Assembly (NCBI GenBank): GCA_964418585.1
Contig: CAYQMG010000175.1
Span: 7,733-71,732 of the forward strand
Direction: 5' to 3'
DNA length: 64,000 bases
DNA from: JAJRTE01 sp964418585
GTDB taxonomy: Bacteria; Myxococcota_A; UBA796; JAJRTE01
Numbering within the stretch: the stretch's first letter is position 1; each line of letters opens with the position of its first letter. The position numbers were made by a program, and so were the translations under genes. The notes under the pieces were generated by a model. It saw only the letters and a list, made by a program, of their open reading frames with translations. It ran no database searches and was not told where the DNA came from. Of this stretch, positions 27,801-34,905 are shown piece by piece.

Positions 27801-28643
27801 TTCGAGACTCGAGTCGTGTTCAGCTCGGAGAGCGGTGTGGAGACGGCGTCCAGTACAGAAGACGGCGCCATCTCCCTGGAAATCGCCTCCCTGGGCGGTA
27901 TCTCGTTCTCCGGGATCGGTGCCACCGAGATTACCCTGTCGCCTGATTGCGGTATCGCCGTGGTCAGTGCCCGCTACGTCCCGGCCCTCTACGTGCTCGA
28001 CGTTCGAGACGACTCCACGGATGTCATGTTCGATGCCAACTACAATGGAATCGAGGCCATGGTCTTCCTGGAGACCAATGCCTTCGACGGCTCCTCCAGC
28101 AAGCGGGTCGGGGCGCGCTCAAGCCTCTTCAGCCCTGACGGAACCCGTTTGTACGTGACCACCGGAGACCCGGATGCCGTGGTCGTCATGGATGCCACTG
28201 CGATCCCCGATACTTCTGCGCCCAGGAGTCTCCGGGAAGGGGTCGTGCTCGGCTCCATTTCCCTGGAACGAGGCTCGGTGGAGGACAAGGGTGCCGACAG
28301 CGCTGGAGATGTGGGGCCCATCGGGCTGGCCATGACATCGGATGCCCATTACCTGTGGGTGGCCAACGCAAATGCCAACAACGTGTACGGCATCGACCTG
28401 ACCCTGGGAGAACTGGGCCAGGTCGTGACGGTGGCCCGCGACGTGGGCGAAATGCCCGTCGCCATCGCCCTGTCCCCGGACGAACGCTACCTGGTGGTCG
28501 CAAACTATCTTGGCGGAGGCGAGGACCGGGGGGACCGGGAGAAGGTGACCCACGCCACCCCCGCCGGGGTGGACGCCGGCCCGGGCCTCCCCACGTTCGG
28601 ACAGGTACTGGCCAAGGTGAAGAATCGCGAGATCGAGGATTGA
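24801..28643 (+). CDS. Very large surface lipoprotein with repeated beta-propeller blades
   Basis: This 1280-aa product has a long polar N-terminus, a hydrophobic segment and the lipobox LLSAC (Cys41). The middle part repeats units like MWYAGYNGSHYRIGLAVS and MWYEGILGSLHRVGRAVSRDG, as in five-bladed glycosidase-like (GH43/GH32/DUF1861-type) propellers. The last 250 residues have YVTN-type blades (LFSPDGTRLYVTTGDPDAVVVMD, ALSPDERYLVVANYLGG). No catalytic triad could be assigned by eye. Tandem starts at 24801 and 24810 are possible. The frame is open 1.3 kb further upstream, but that part is antisense to the reductase gene. The following lipoprotein begins 4 bp after its stop. Confidence 0.8.
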   Translation: MDSMRTDTGHDRRLQTCDRILPTSTRLGLVLLLIPPLLSACIQEIDLPDVGPCADYPDGVYDYGDIGIGRCLAAPTDLKFHQDQGETVLYVVNSNAYLNFSTGSILPVPWESLEERLDAFRSELGDVPAGEEVIPATWLVSDIVPEGIHGYFLQNFAGKMVIDEERQMAFVSNRLSMTTNLSDDDVVFGVDLLDPTDLVPFDLTQGRSAAEVAEGDDTILVQHDPFGMALAPRDSCNGLLYVVNETSHNVSVVDTNSYPVKVLDGDTVGLVTFATFDDQQVSSFAEMTDLAVTASVPEDRWTVSVSEGTYRAWFRGEGLGDGGSIGFADSGDGLEFLTNAASPVLSPGTSSLAWDLDGIGRTSVVRYGSSGESYIILYEGRRWDDSLGRYRTRIGLAYTSSSLATLVEKYDVGEDGDPANDYVLEPGRPYDATGVESPWAFGQGSALMLWYTGRDADGIRTLARAVSYDEGMTWEGLEPIVFETAAGAEVSADVVGLEQLDATGFWDSSLDRYRMWFVAQGEDASWLVYAESRDGITFVPGNLEGTADGRLDLPGQATIRSPSIDKDGRVLRLWYVSAGNETASEWTLHYARGFDGVVWYPVNVTTTLGSGQAWEGGPPAPTILKMTAGDNLRLSGESFGLAATELPTQSTALLLSTTGSVADFSLQFTVLHGHVLGAGPSGTYRTDTASFDDPAWDAYMVGAPGIDWASRHLYYTGKTPGGRDQVGLATPRDDTALSWINADSPLALPEDDDVAVSDPEFVRHDGVEYLFYTARPPEGVATIRAAMRVEESGDWQGISSWSFPTSDDGWGVSAPSVLPPGEGDALWHMWFTIESAEGHEIGHAFSTDGVAWTRDALPALSTGSGGDWDDDHVEAPSVLRLEGGRYFMWYAGYNGSHYRIGLAVSEPDRSGAEESRAWAWTRYTGTDVLEDGLVLQGDAGWWDSSGVTHPEVVFDEETGRYLMWYEGILGSLHRVGRAVSRDGVRWIKVFEPLSAEDSFSFETRVVFSSESGVETASSTEDGAISLEIASLGGISFSGIGATEITLSPDCGIAVVSARYVPALYVLDVRDDSTDVMFDANYNGIEAMVFLETNAFDGSSSKRVGARSSLFSPDGTRLYVTTGDPDAVVVMDATAIPDTSAPRSLREGVVLGSISLERGSVEDKGADSAGDVGPIGLAMTSDAHYLWVANANANNVYGIDLTLGELGQVVTVARDVGEMPVAIALSPDERYLVVANYLGGGEDRGDREKVTHATPAGVDAGPGLPTFGQVLAKVKNREIED

Positions 28644-28647
28644 AGCA

Positions 28648-30747
28648 TTGAGTGGGTCATGGTCGATTGTTGGTAGATGTCTCGTGCCGGTGCTTCTCGC
28701 CACCTGGGCGGCCGGGTGTAACGAAGACGAGGAGGCATGGCGGTCTTTCGACGGCCCCATCGACGTGGCCATCATGATGCCGAACGAGATCCTGGACGTA
28801 CCGGTGGGGTTCGTCACCAACTTCCGTTCGAGCAAGATTGTGAAGATGGACCTCCTCCACGACACGCCGTTGCGAGACCGTGTCGAAGGAAGCTGGATAC
28901 GCTCCATGCCCATTGCGACTGGACGCGACCGCTTGGTGGAGCAGATCGCGGTGGCCACGGACTACGTGGACCCTTCCAATTACTACGTGACCTTGTTTGC
29001 TTCGGACACTGAACGCAACGTGTTGCTCGTGGTTCCCTATCTTGACACGCAATTCGAGTGGGGGCCGCACTGCATCCCCCCGGCCCCCTCCTGCACGCCA
29101 GGGGAGCCGGTAGGCGACCTGGTTTGCGGCCCCCAAACCGGGTTCATCCCCCGCGCCCCCATCTGCATTCCGGAATTGAAGAATCAAGGTGCGGTGGCGG
29201 ATTCGGGCATGGCGGCCGGGGTGCTCGAGGTGTGGGCGCCTGACGGGAGTGCGACCGGGTACGTGGTCACAGGGTTTCGGCTGCGGGAAGGCAAGACATC
29301 CACCGAGACGTGGACGGGTGTCTACGACGCAGGGGTGGGCCATTTTGTAGTTCGAGGCAGTCGTTCCGGGGTTCAAGAGCGGATTCCGGTCATTGGGGAG
29401 ACCTACTGGAGCGATGACAACGAGATCGAAATCGTCGTGGAGCAGAGCACGCCGGGCGCAACCTTGCCTGACGGAGCCTATTTCACGTTCAGCACGGACA
29501 GTGGAATCCGCGAGATCCCCATGCCGGGGACCATCCAGGACCTGCGGGTCGACCCGGAGACACGCCGATTGTTCGTCACTGCTCAGGCTTCCGAGGAACT
29601 GGAGGATGGTCAGTTCATCACTCGGGGATACCTGGTCGTATTGGATCTTGCGCCCCTGGCGTCCCGCGACCTTCCGGTGGTGGAACACACCTGGACCCTC
29701 TGTCCCACCGACCTGGACGACCAGGGTCAGTGTCCCGCGGACGCCCGTCCCATGGCCATGGATCTCGACCCCAACCACCTCCGCCTGTTTGTCTCTGACG
29801 CATCCGACGCCGGGGTAATCTATCGCTACGACCTTGAACTCGCGGACCTGGCGCCAGAGGCTCTGCCCGGGTTCCTGCCCAATCTCGACGTGGCCTACGT
29901 GGAGGATCTCGAAACCGAGGAGGGGTATCAACATCTGTTCGTGGCCAATGCAGACGTGGGATCGGTCTCGCTCTACGATGTTCGTACCGAAGAGTTGATT
30001 GACATCAATCCCTTCACCCCGGAGGTGGACGCGATCGAACTGTACAGCCCGGTGAGCGGCCTGGCAGGTTCTCGTGTGGCGGTGAAGATTCCCGAGGCCA
30101 CCACAGACCAGGCGCAGCGGCAATCGATCCTGGTGGGTGCTACCACGTACAAGGGGGACCTCTGGGCAATCAAGGGGGAGGACGGTTGCCTGATGTTTGC
30201 GACCCCGGAAGGTGCCCACCTGGATTCCAACGGATGGCAGTGGGGGGACCAGGGGGCATCATCCAATCCGCAGCCGGCCGTGGATCCGGAGACCGGACGC
30301 TCGGTCGTTACCAGTTCCTGCGGGGGGGTCACCCGCGGCGAAACGTGGTATTTTGTCTACGATGAGACACTCCAGGGCTATCGTGTCCGGGGGAGTCGTG
30401 CCAACAAGGGGGGAACCTACCAGAGCCGGCTGGCTTACGAGGACGAACGGTTTGTCAGCGACGGTGGAGAAATCTCGGTGCTGATTCGTTCCGGGACGTT
30501 GCCCACCACCGATGGAGATACCTGGTATTTCCGGGTAGACAGCGGCCTCCGCCCTCCCTCGGTGGAAGATTTGCCGAGCGATTTCGAGATCTACACCCAG
30601 GAATATGGGGACCGGAGCGAGGAATGGACCGAGGTGAATTTCCGGTCCCTGGCCATCGTGCCGGCCACCCTGTCAGACCTGGTCTACAAGGTCAACCTGG
30701 CGAGCCCCAATCTGGCCGACCAGCTCGAGGTCATCGTGTATCACTGA
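28648..30747 (+). CDS. Large lipoprotein with two copies of a ~90-residue beta module and propeller-like repeats
   Basis: The 699-aa product starts at TTG 28648, with GAGGAT 7 bases upstream and 4 bp after the previous stop. The signal ends in the lipobox AAGC (Cys24). Residues about 195-290 and 555-635 are related modules, each with a VYD...GxxxVRGSR core, a GGxxEIxV strand and a final F/Y-F-x-x-DSGIR/LR. Between them lie propeller blades (LFVTAQASEEL, LRLFVSDASDAGVIYRYD, HLFVANADVGSVSLYDV). No enzymatic motif is seen. It is likely a surface partner of the preceding lipoprotein and is probably cotranscribed with it. Confidence 0.78.
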   Translation: MSGSWSIVGRCLVPVLLATWAAGCNEDEEAWRSFDGPIDVAIMMPNEILDVPVGFVTNFRSSKIVKMDLLHDTPLRDRVEGSWIRSMPIATGRDRLVEQIAVATDYVDPSNYYVTLFASDTERNVLLVVPYLDTQFEWGPHCIPPAPSCTPGEPVGDLVCGPQTGFIPRAPICIPELKNQGAVADSGMAAGVLEVWAPDGSATGYVVTGFRLREGKTSTETWTGVYDAGVGHFVVRGSRSGVQERIPVIGETYWSDDNEIEIVVEQSTPGATLPDGAYFTFSTDSGIREIPMPGTIQDLRVDPETRRLFVTAQASEELEDGQFITRGYLVVLDLAPLASRDLPVVEHTWTLCPTDLDDQGQCPADARPMAMDLDPNHLRLFVSDASDAGVIYRYDLELADLAPEALPGFLPNLDVAYVEDLETEEGYQHLFVANADVGSVSLYDVRTEELIDINPFTPEVDAIELYSPVSGLAGSRVAVKIPEATTDQAQRQSILVGATTYKGDLWAIKGEDGCLMFATPEGAHLDSNGWQWGDQGASSNPQPAVDPETGRSVVTSSCGGVTRGETWYFVYDETLQGYRVRGSRANKGGTYQSRLAYEDERFVSDGGEISVLIRSGTLPTTDGDTWYFRVDSGLRPPSVEDLPSDFEIYTQEYGDRSEEWTEVNFRSLAIVPATLSDLVYKVNLASPNLADQLEVIVYH

Positions 30748-30761
30748 CCCGTGGAGCGAAA

Positions 30762-32132
30762 ATGAGCCAGGAAGGGGGGCAGTGGGGAACCGCCGAACGG
30801 TACACCGGGACCCCTGGCGGCCGGGGACACTCGAGCAAGTACCGGGGTCTCTGGTGGACCATCGGAATCTTCGCCCTCTGGAGCAGCACCTTGCTCCGGT
30901 CCACGCTCTCCAATGGGGACGCGGCGACCTACCTGACCCAGATCCTCGAACTCAACCCGTTCCTCCGAACGGTTCATATCGGCTACTTCCTCACCGCAAT
31001 GCCCCTGGTCCACGTCCTCCCGGGGGACCCGGCCTGGCGACTCAACCTCGTTTCACTCCTCTGGTCCCTTGCCGCCACTGTCGCACTCTGGCGGCTCGAG
31101 GCCATGACCGCCCCGGACGGCCGCGCATCCGGATGGAGCATCGCCTGGGCAGCCGCATGCCCTCCCGTGCTCGCCGCCGCCACGACAGCCGAGGTCTACC
31201 CGGCATTGATCGCCACCGAACTCTGGGCTCTCGTCCTCTGGGGCAGCCACCGACCAGTCGCCGCTGCAACCGCATGGCTCCTCGCCCTCACCATCTCTCC
31301 CACCGCCCTCGGACTCCTCCCCGCTTTCCTCCTGTTCCGGGCCTCTGGCTCCTCGTGGCGCCTGCTGCTCTTCCTTACGCTCGCGCCTTTCCTCCTCCTC
31401 GTGTGGGGACTCCAGGACGATTACCTCCGAGGTGTTCGAGGCGTCCTTGTCTCTCCGCCAGGAATGGGCGTCGCCGAGGCAGCCTGGCTGCGCCTGACGC
31501 AAACGCCCACTACATTCGGACTCGCCTTGCTCCCCATCGCGGGTGGCATCGCCCTGGCCATGCGAGGCACCTGGATCGAGGGCCGACGTGTCCTCCTCGC
31601 CGCCATGGTTCACGCCATCTTCGTTTGGGTGCTGTTCGACCGATTCAGAGATGTGCCCGCTCAGGCCCTCACCCTTTGCATGCTCTCCCTGCCGGCGGCC
31701 CAGGGAACCCGCGCATGGTTGAAGAGGCCCATCAGCCAGCCGGACGGACACCACTGGGCGCGCACCATGCTCCTCGCCGCATTCCTCGCACAGGCACTCG
31801 TCGCCGACCAGACGGTCCGCAGTGTGCGACGCCAAGAGGCACGCTTTGCCGCCCTGGCACAAAGGGTCCACACGTCACTCCCGGACAGCGGGCGCGTGGC
31901 CGCTCCGTTTTCCACGGGCCGACTCTATGAATGGTATGCAGCCGGAAGAACACCGGCCGGACTGACCGTCCCACTGGAAGCACTCCCGGGTTCCGGCTCC
32001 CGCGAATCACAAGATTTCAGCATATCCACGCCTGAGTTCCGTCTCCTCTCCCTCCCACCGCCTGGCAGCCTTCCGGTCGGAGCACGTCTCGAGGTAGTTG
32101 GGGACGGGTCGTGGCGCTACCTTGCTCCCTGA
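30762..32132 (+). CDS. Polytopic membrane protein, DUF2723/GT-C glycosyltransferase-like
   Basis: The 456-aa protein has about ten hydrophobic helices and a short soluble C-terminus. The first external loop carries SNGDAATYLTQ, an acidic motif placed like the catalytic Asp of GT-C/DUF2723 O-mannosyltransferase-like proteins, followed by RTVHIGYFL. The assignment rests on topology and this loop only. The ATG at 30762 has GTGGAG 5 bases upstream and follows the lipoprotein stop by 14 bp, so it could glycosylate or export the surface lipoproteins. The long upstream extension of the frame overlaps the lipoprotein gene and is rejected. Confidence 0.65.
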   Translation: MSQEGGQWGTAERYTGTPGGRGHSSKYRGLWWTIGIFALWSSTLLRSTLSNGDAATYLTQILELNPFLRTVHIGYFLTAMPLVHVLPGDPAWRLNLVSLLWSLAATVALWRLEAMTAPDGRASGWSIAWAAACPPVLAAATTAEVYPALIATELWALVLWGSHRPVAAATAWLLALTISPTALGLLPAFLLFRASGSSWRLLLFLTLAPFLLLVWGLQDDYLRGVRGVLVSPPGMGVAEAAWLRLTQTPTTFGLALLPIAGGIALAMRGTWIEGRRVLLAAMVHAIFVWVLFDRFRDVPAQALTLCMLSLPAAQGTRAWLKRPISQPDGHHWARTMLLAAFLAQALVADQTVRSVRRQEARFAALAQRVHTSLPDSGRVAAPFSTGRLYEWYAAGRTPAGLTVPLEALPGSGSRESQDFSISTPEFRLLSLPPPGSLPVGARLEVVGDGSWRYLAP

Positions 32133-32219
32133 GCCGGGCGTGACTCATGTGCGGGTTGGAGCACCTGTCCTCGAGTTGCCACCAGGTGTTAGCCATCTTA
32201 CGCAATCACAAGATTCCAG

Positions 32220-32253
32220 TTGACCTGGTGTCACATGCGCGTAGTGTTAACAC
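32220..32253 (+). promoter_or_regulatory. Possible promoter with overlapping palindrome upstream of the SOD-like gene
   Basis: TTGACC (32220-32225), a 16-bp spacer and TAGTGT (32242-32247) resemble a sigma70 promoter. A perfect palindrome GTGTTAACAC (32244-32253) overlaps the -10 box and could be an operator. ACCAGGT (32181-32187) and ACCTGGT (32223-32229) form a second inverted repeat around the -35. Confidence 0.4.
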
Positions 32254-32402
32254 CATGCACAGGTATGGATGACCTCGGTGGTCACGCCGGAGCGTCACTC
32301 GCCGGGAGCAGGGTGAGCGTGAGGAAGATGACTTCCCCGGTGCAGACCGCTGTTTTCCATCGTATCCATGGAGACGAACCGTCACGGCAAAGGAGGCAAG
32401 GC

Positions 32403-33002
32403 ATGGCACACGAAGCGAGGAATTTCGAGCACCTGATCGGATCGCTCAAGGGTATCTCGGAGAAGCAACTGCGGGCGCATTTCGGGCTTTACAAGGGATA
32501 CGTGGCCAAGATCAACGAGATCGAGGAGAAGCTTGCAACCGCGGATCGGAAGGCTGCGAACTACTCTTTTGGGGAATTCTCGGAGCTGAAGCGCCGGGAG
32601 GCGGTGGCGTTCAACGGCACCTATTTGCACGAGAAGTACTTCGAGAACCTGAACGGGAAGAAGACCGAACCGGCTCCGGAGCTGGTCGAGGCCGTGGAGA
32701 AGGCGTTTGGTTCCTGGGATGCCTGGGTGGCCGACGTGAAGGGTACGGCAGCGTCCACCCCCGGCTGGGTCCTGTTGACCTACAACCGGCGCGACGGCAA
32801 GCTTCACAACTACGTGATGTATGAGCACCACATCGGGCTCCCGGTGGACCAGGAGGTGCTCATGGCGCTGGATTGCTGGGAACATGCGTTCATGATCGAC
32901 TACGGGACGGACAAGGGGAGCTACCTCAAGGCCTTTTTCGACAACGTCGACTGGGAGGTGGTGAGCAAGCGGTACGCCCGTGCCAAGGCGTTGTTCGCGT
33001 AG
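32403..33002 (+). CDS. Iron/manganese superoxide dismutase family protein, divergent
   Basis: The 199-aa protein has the Fe/Mn-SOD two-domain layout. The C-terminal metal signature DCWEHAFMIDYGTDK is intact, giving the Asp and His ligands, and FNGTYLHEKYF supplies another His. The first helix reads LRAHFGLYKGYVAKIN, where classical enzymes have HHxxHHxxYV, so the first ligand and the His-gate region are altered or shifted. It may be an SOD subgroup or have lost dismutase activity. The ATG at 32403 has AAGGAGG 6 bases upstream. A terminator separates it from the downstream Bcp gene, 70 bp away. Confidence 0.85.
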   Translation: MAHEARNFEHLIGSLKGISEKQLRAHFGLYKGYVAKINEIEEKLATADRKAANYSFGEFSELKRREAVAFNGTYLHEKYFENLNGKKTEPAPELVEAVEKAFGSWDAWVADVKGTAASTPGWVLLTYNRRDGKLHNYVMYEHHIGLPVDQEVLMALDCWEHAFMIDYGTDKGSYLKAFFDNVDWEVVSKRYARAKALFA

Positions 33003-33026
33003 GCGCTCGAGGTGAGACAGTATCTG

Positions 33027-33058
33027 CCCGGTGTCCCGGTGAGGACATCGGGTTTTTT
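33027..33058 (+). terminator. Rho-independent terminator after the SOD-like gene
   Basis: CCCGGTGTCC and GGACATCGGG form a 10-bp stem (one G-U pair) around a 6-base loop, followed directly by six T residues. It sits 25 bp past the SOD-like stop and 15 bp before the peroxiredoxin start. Confidence 0.85.
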
Positions 33059-33072
33059 CGACGAGGAGAGCG

Positions 33073-33534
33073 ATGGCAATCGAACCGGGACAGCAAGCCC
33101 CTGATTTTCGAGTCAAGGATGATACGGGCACGGAGCGGACCCTGAAGGACTTTGCAGGCAAAACGCTGGTGCTTTACTTCTACCCGAGGGACAACACGTC
33201 GGGGTGCACTCGTGAAGCCCAGGAGTTCCGGGATCTGGCGTCCGAGTTCGAGAGCAAGAACGCAGTGATCGTAGGGGTGAGCAAGGACAGCGTGGCCTCA
33301 CATCAGCGATTCAAGGCCAAGCACGACCTTCCGTTTACCCTCCTCTCCGACCCTGAACGTTCGATGCTCGAGGCCTACGGCGTGTGGCAGGAAAAGGTGC
33401 ACTGCGGCAAGAAGTCCATGGGCGTGGTCCGGACCACCTTCGTGATCGATCCGGAAGGCAAGGTGGTTCAGGTATACCCCAAAGTGAAGGTGAAAGGACA
33501 CGCCCAGGCCGTGCTCGATGCCCTGGGCGCCTGA
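33073..33534 (+). CDS. bcp: Thiol peroxidase, Bcp/PrxQ peroxiredoxin
   Basis: The 153-aa cytoplasmic peroxiredoxin reduces peroxides. The hallmark PRDNTSGCTREAQEFRD contains the peroxidatic Cys45. The resolving Cys often found five residues later is absent (Gln50). The only other Cys visible is Cys111 in VHCGKKSMG, where many homologues have Tyr or Asn. The TTFVIDPEGKV and GHAQAVLDAL endings are typical. The ATG at 33073 has GAGGAGAG upstream. It sits beside the SOD-like gene as an oxidative-stress pair. Confidence 0.93.
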   Translation: MAIEPGQQAPDFRVKDDTGTERTLKDFAGKTLVLYFYPRDNTSGCTREAQEFRDLASEFESKNAVIVGVSKDSVASHQRFKAKHDLPFTLLSDPERSMLEAYGVWQEKVHCGKKSMGVVRTTFVIDPEGKVVQVYPKVKVKGHAQAVLDALGA

Positions 33535-33576
33535 GCAAAGCAGGTCTTCCTCCCGCCAGGGCTGCCCCGCCCGTTC

Positions 33577-34623
33577 TCACCGCCCAAGCCAGACCACCCA
33601 CCCGGTCAGCAGGACGACCCACACCAACAGGAGCGGCGCAAGCCACCCCCTGCGCTGGACCGGTTCCGGTGGTGGAGGCGCGACCTTGCGGACCACGGGT
33701 TCCACCAGCGCCTCGAAGCGTTCTCGAGGGATGGCGATTTGATAGGTCCACCCACTGCCCTCCAGCTTGATGGTGATTGTACCTGGCGGTTCCTCATCAA
33801 GCTGTGTCAGGGCCAGGGAAACAGGTCCAGTCGGGCCGGGTACGGCCATCGGGCCGCCGCTCGGCTCAAGCGGCACTTCACCCACGGCGGCCAGCGCCTC
33901 GCGCAGGTCCATCTCGCCGTGTTCGCCCAGGTCCGCAATCCGGTGCACGAGGTTGCTGACCACCTCCTCGTCGTCTTGTTCTTCGCCGAGAGGTTGGAAG
34001 AAGTCCCCGTCCAGAGGCTGCCCCTGCTCCGAACGACTCAACTCGGACCGGAGCCGGCGTGTTACCAGTTCCACGATCCCGTTGAACGCCTCGAGGACGC
34101 CTTTTCCCTGGATGGCAATGGCTTCGCAATAGGGATAGCCACGCAAGTTCAGCTTTCGATCGAGGAATTCGGTGGGGAGGACGTTCTCCAGGTCACGCTT
34201 GTTGTACTGGATGACGATCGGGAACGTCTCCATGTCCACGCCGTATCCCCGGAGGTTCTCCTCCAGGTCCGAGAAGGCCACGATGTTGTGCTCGATCTCG
34301 GACGCCTGCGAGTCTGCGACGAACACCACGCCATCTGCGTTCTGGAGAACCATTTTTCGGGTCGCGCGGTAGTAGGCCTGGCCCGGCACCGAATAGATCT
34401 GCAATTTCAGCTTGTAACGGCCGATAGCACCGGCTTTGATGGGGAAGTAATCAAAGAAGAGTGTGCGCTCGTCTTCCGTGTCCAGGGTGGCCAACTCACC
34501 CACCAACTTGCTCGGAATGTGTTCGTGCAGTTTCCGCAGATTGGTCGTCTTGCCGGATGAGGCCGGGCCGAAGTAGACGATTTTGACGACGATCTCTTTT
34601 TGTTGAAAGTTGATCAGTGCCAT
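33577..34623 (-). CDS. MglA-like small GTPase with long C-terminal extension and membrane tail
   Basis: The first 195 residues of this 348-aa protein are an MglA-type Ras-like GTPase. The P-loop is GPASSGKTT (19-27), followed by DTEDERTLFFDYFPIKAG, the switch II region YSVPGQAYYRATRK, and QYNKRDL (guanine specificity). MglA sets cell polarity and motility in Myxococcus. Here about 120 extra residues follow and end in a hydrophobic helix (GWLAPLLLVWVVLLTGWVVWLG), which should hold it at the membrane. The ATG at 34623 begins at the conserved MALINFQQKEIVVKIVYFG; the SD is weak. No MglB-like roadblock gene lies nearby. Confidence 0.88.
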   Translation of the reverse strand: MALINFQQKEIVVKIVYFGPASSGKTTNLRKLHEHIPSKLVGELATLDTEDERTLFFDYFPIKAGAIGRYKLKLQIYSVPGQAYYRATRKMVLQNADGVVFVADSQASEIEHNIVAFSDLEENLRGYGVDMETFPIVIQYNKRDLENVLPTEFLDRKLNLRGYPYCEAIAIQGKGVLEAFNGIVELVTRRLRSELSRSEQGQPLDGDFFQPLGEEQDDEEVVSNLVHRIADLGEHGEMDLREALAAVGEVPLEPSGGPMAVPGPTGPVSLALTQLDEEPPGTITIKLEGSGWTYQIAIPRERFEALVEPVVRKVAPPPPEPVQRRGWLAPLLLVWVVLLTGWVVWLGR

Positions 34624-34905
34624 GCGTTCGTCCAAGCCTCGAGGTCGGCCACTGACGGCCGGTGACGTGCTCGTGTCCCATGACCCCGAGCGGATGGTTT
34701 CCCCCTGGTCGGCCAACCTGCCGGGCTGGCTTCGCAAACGACTTCCTGTCGCACCACGCCGCTACACGCCGTCCCGGTCAAGCCAAGGATATATGAATGG
34801 TCTCGGGACCGTCAATGGTTTCTTTGGGCATGTCAGGGTCCACGCTCCCCAGGCGGCCGACGGGGCTTCCGCTTTCCTCGGCCTCCGCCGTGCCTGCCAC
34901 CGATG

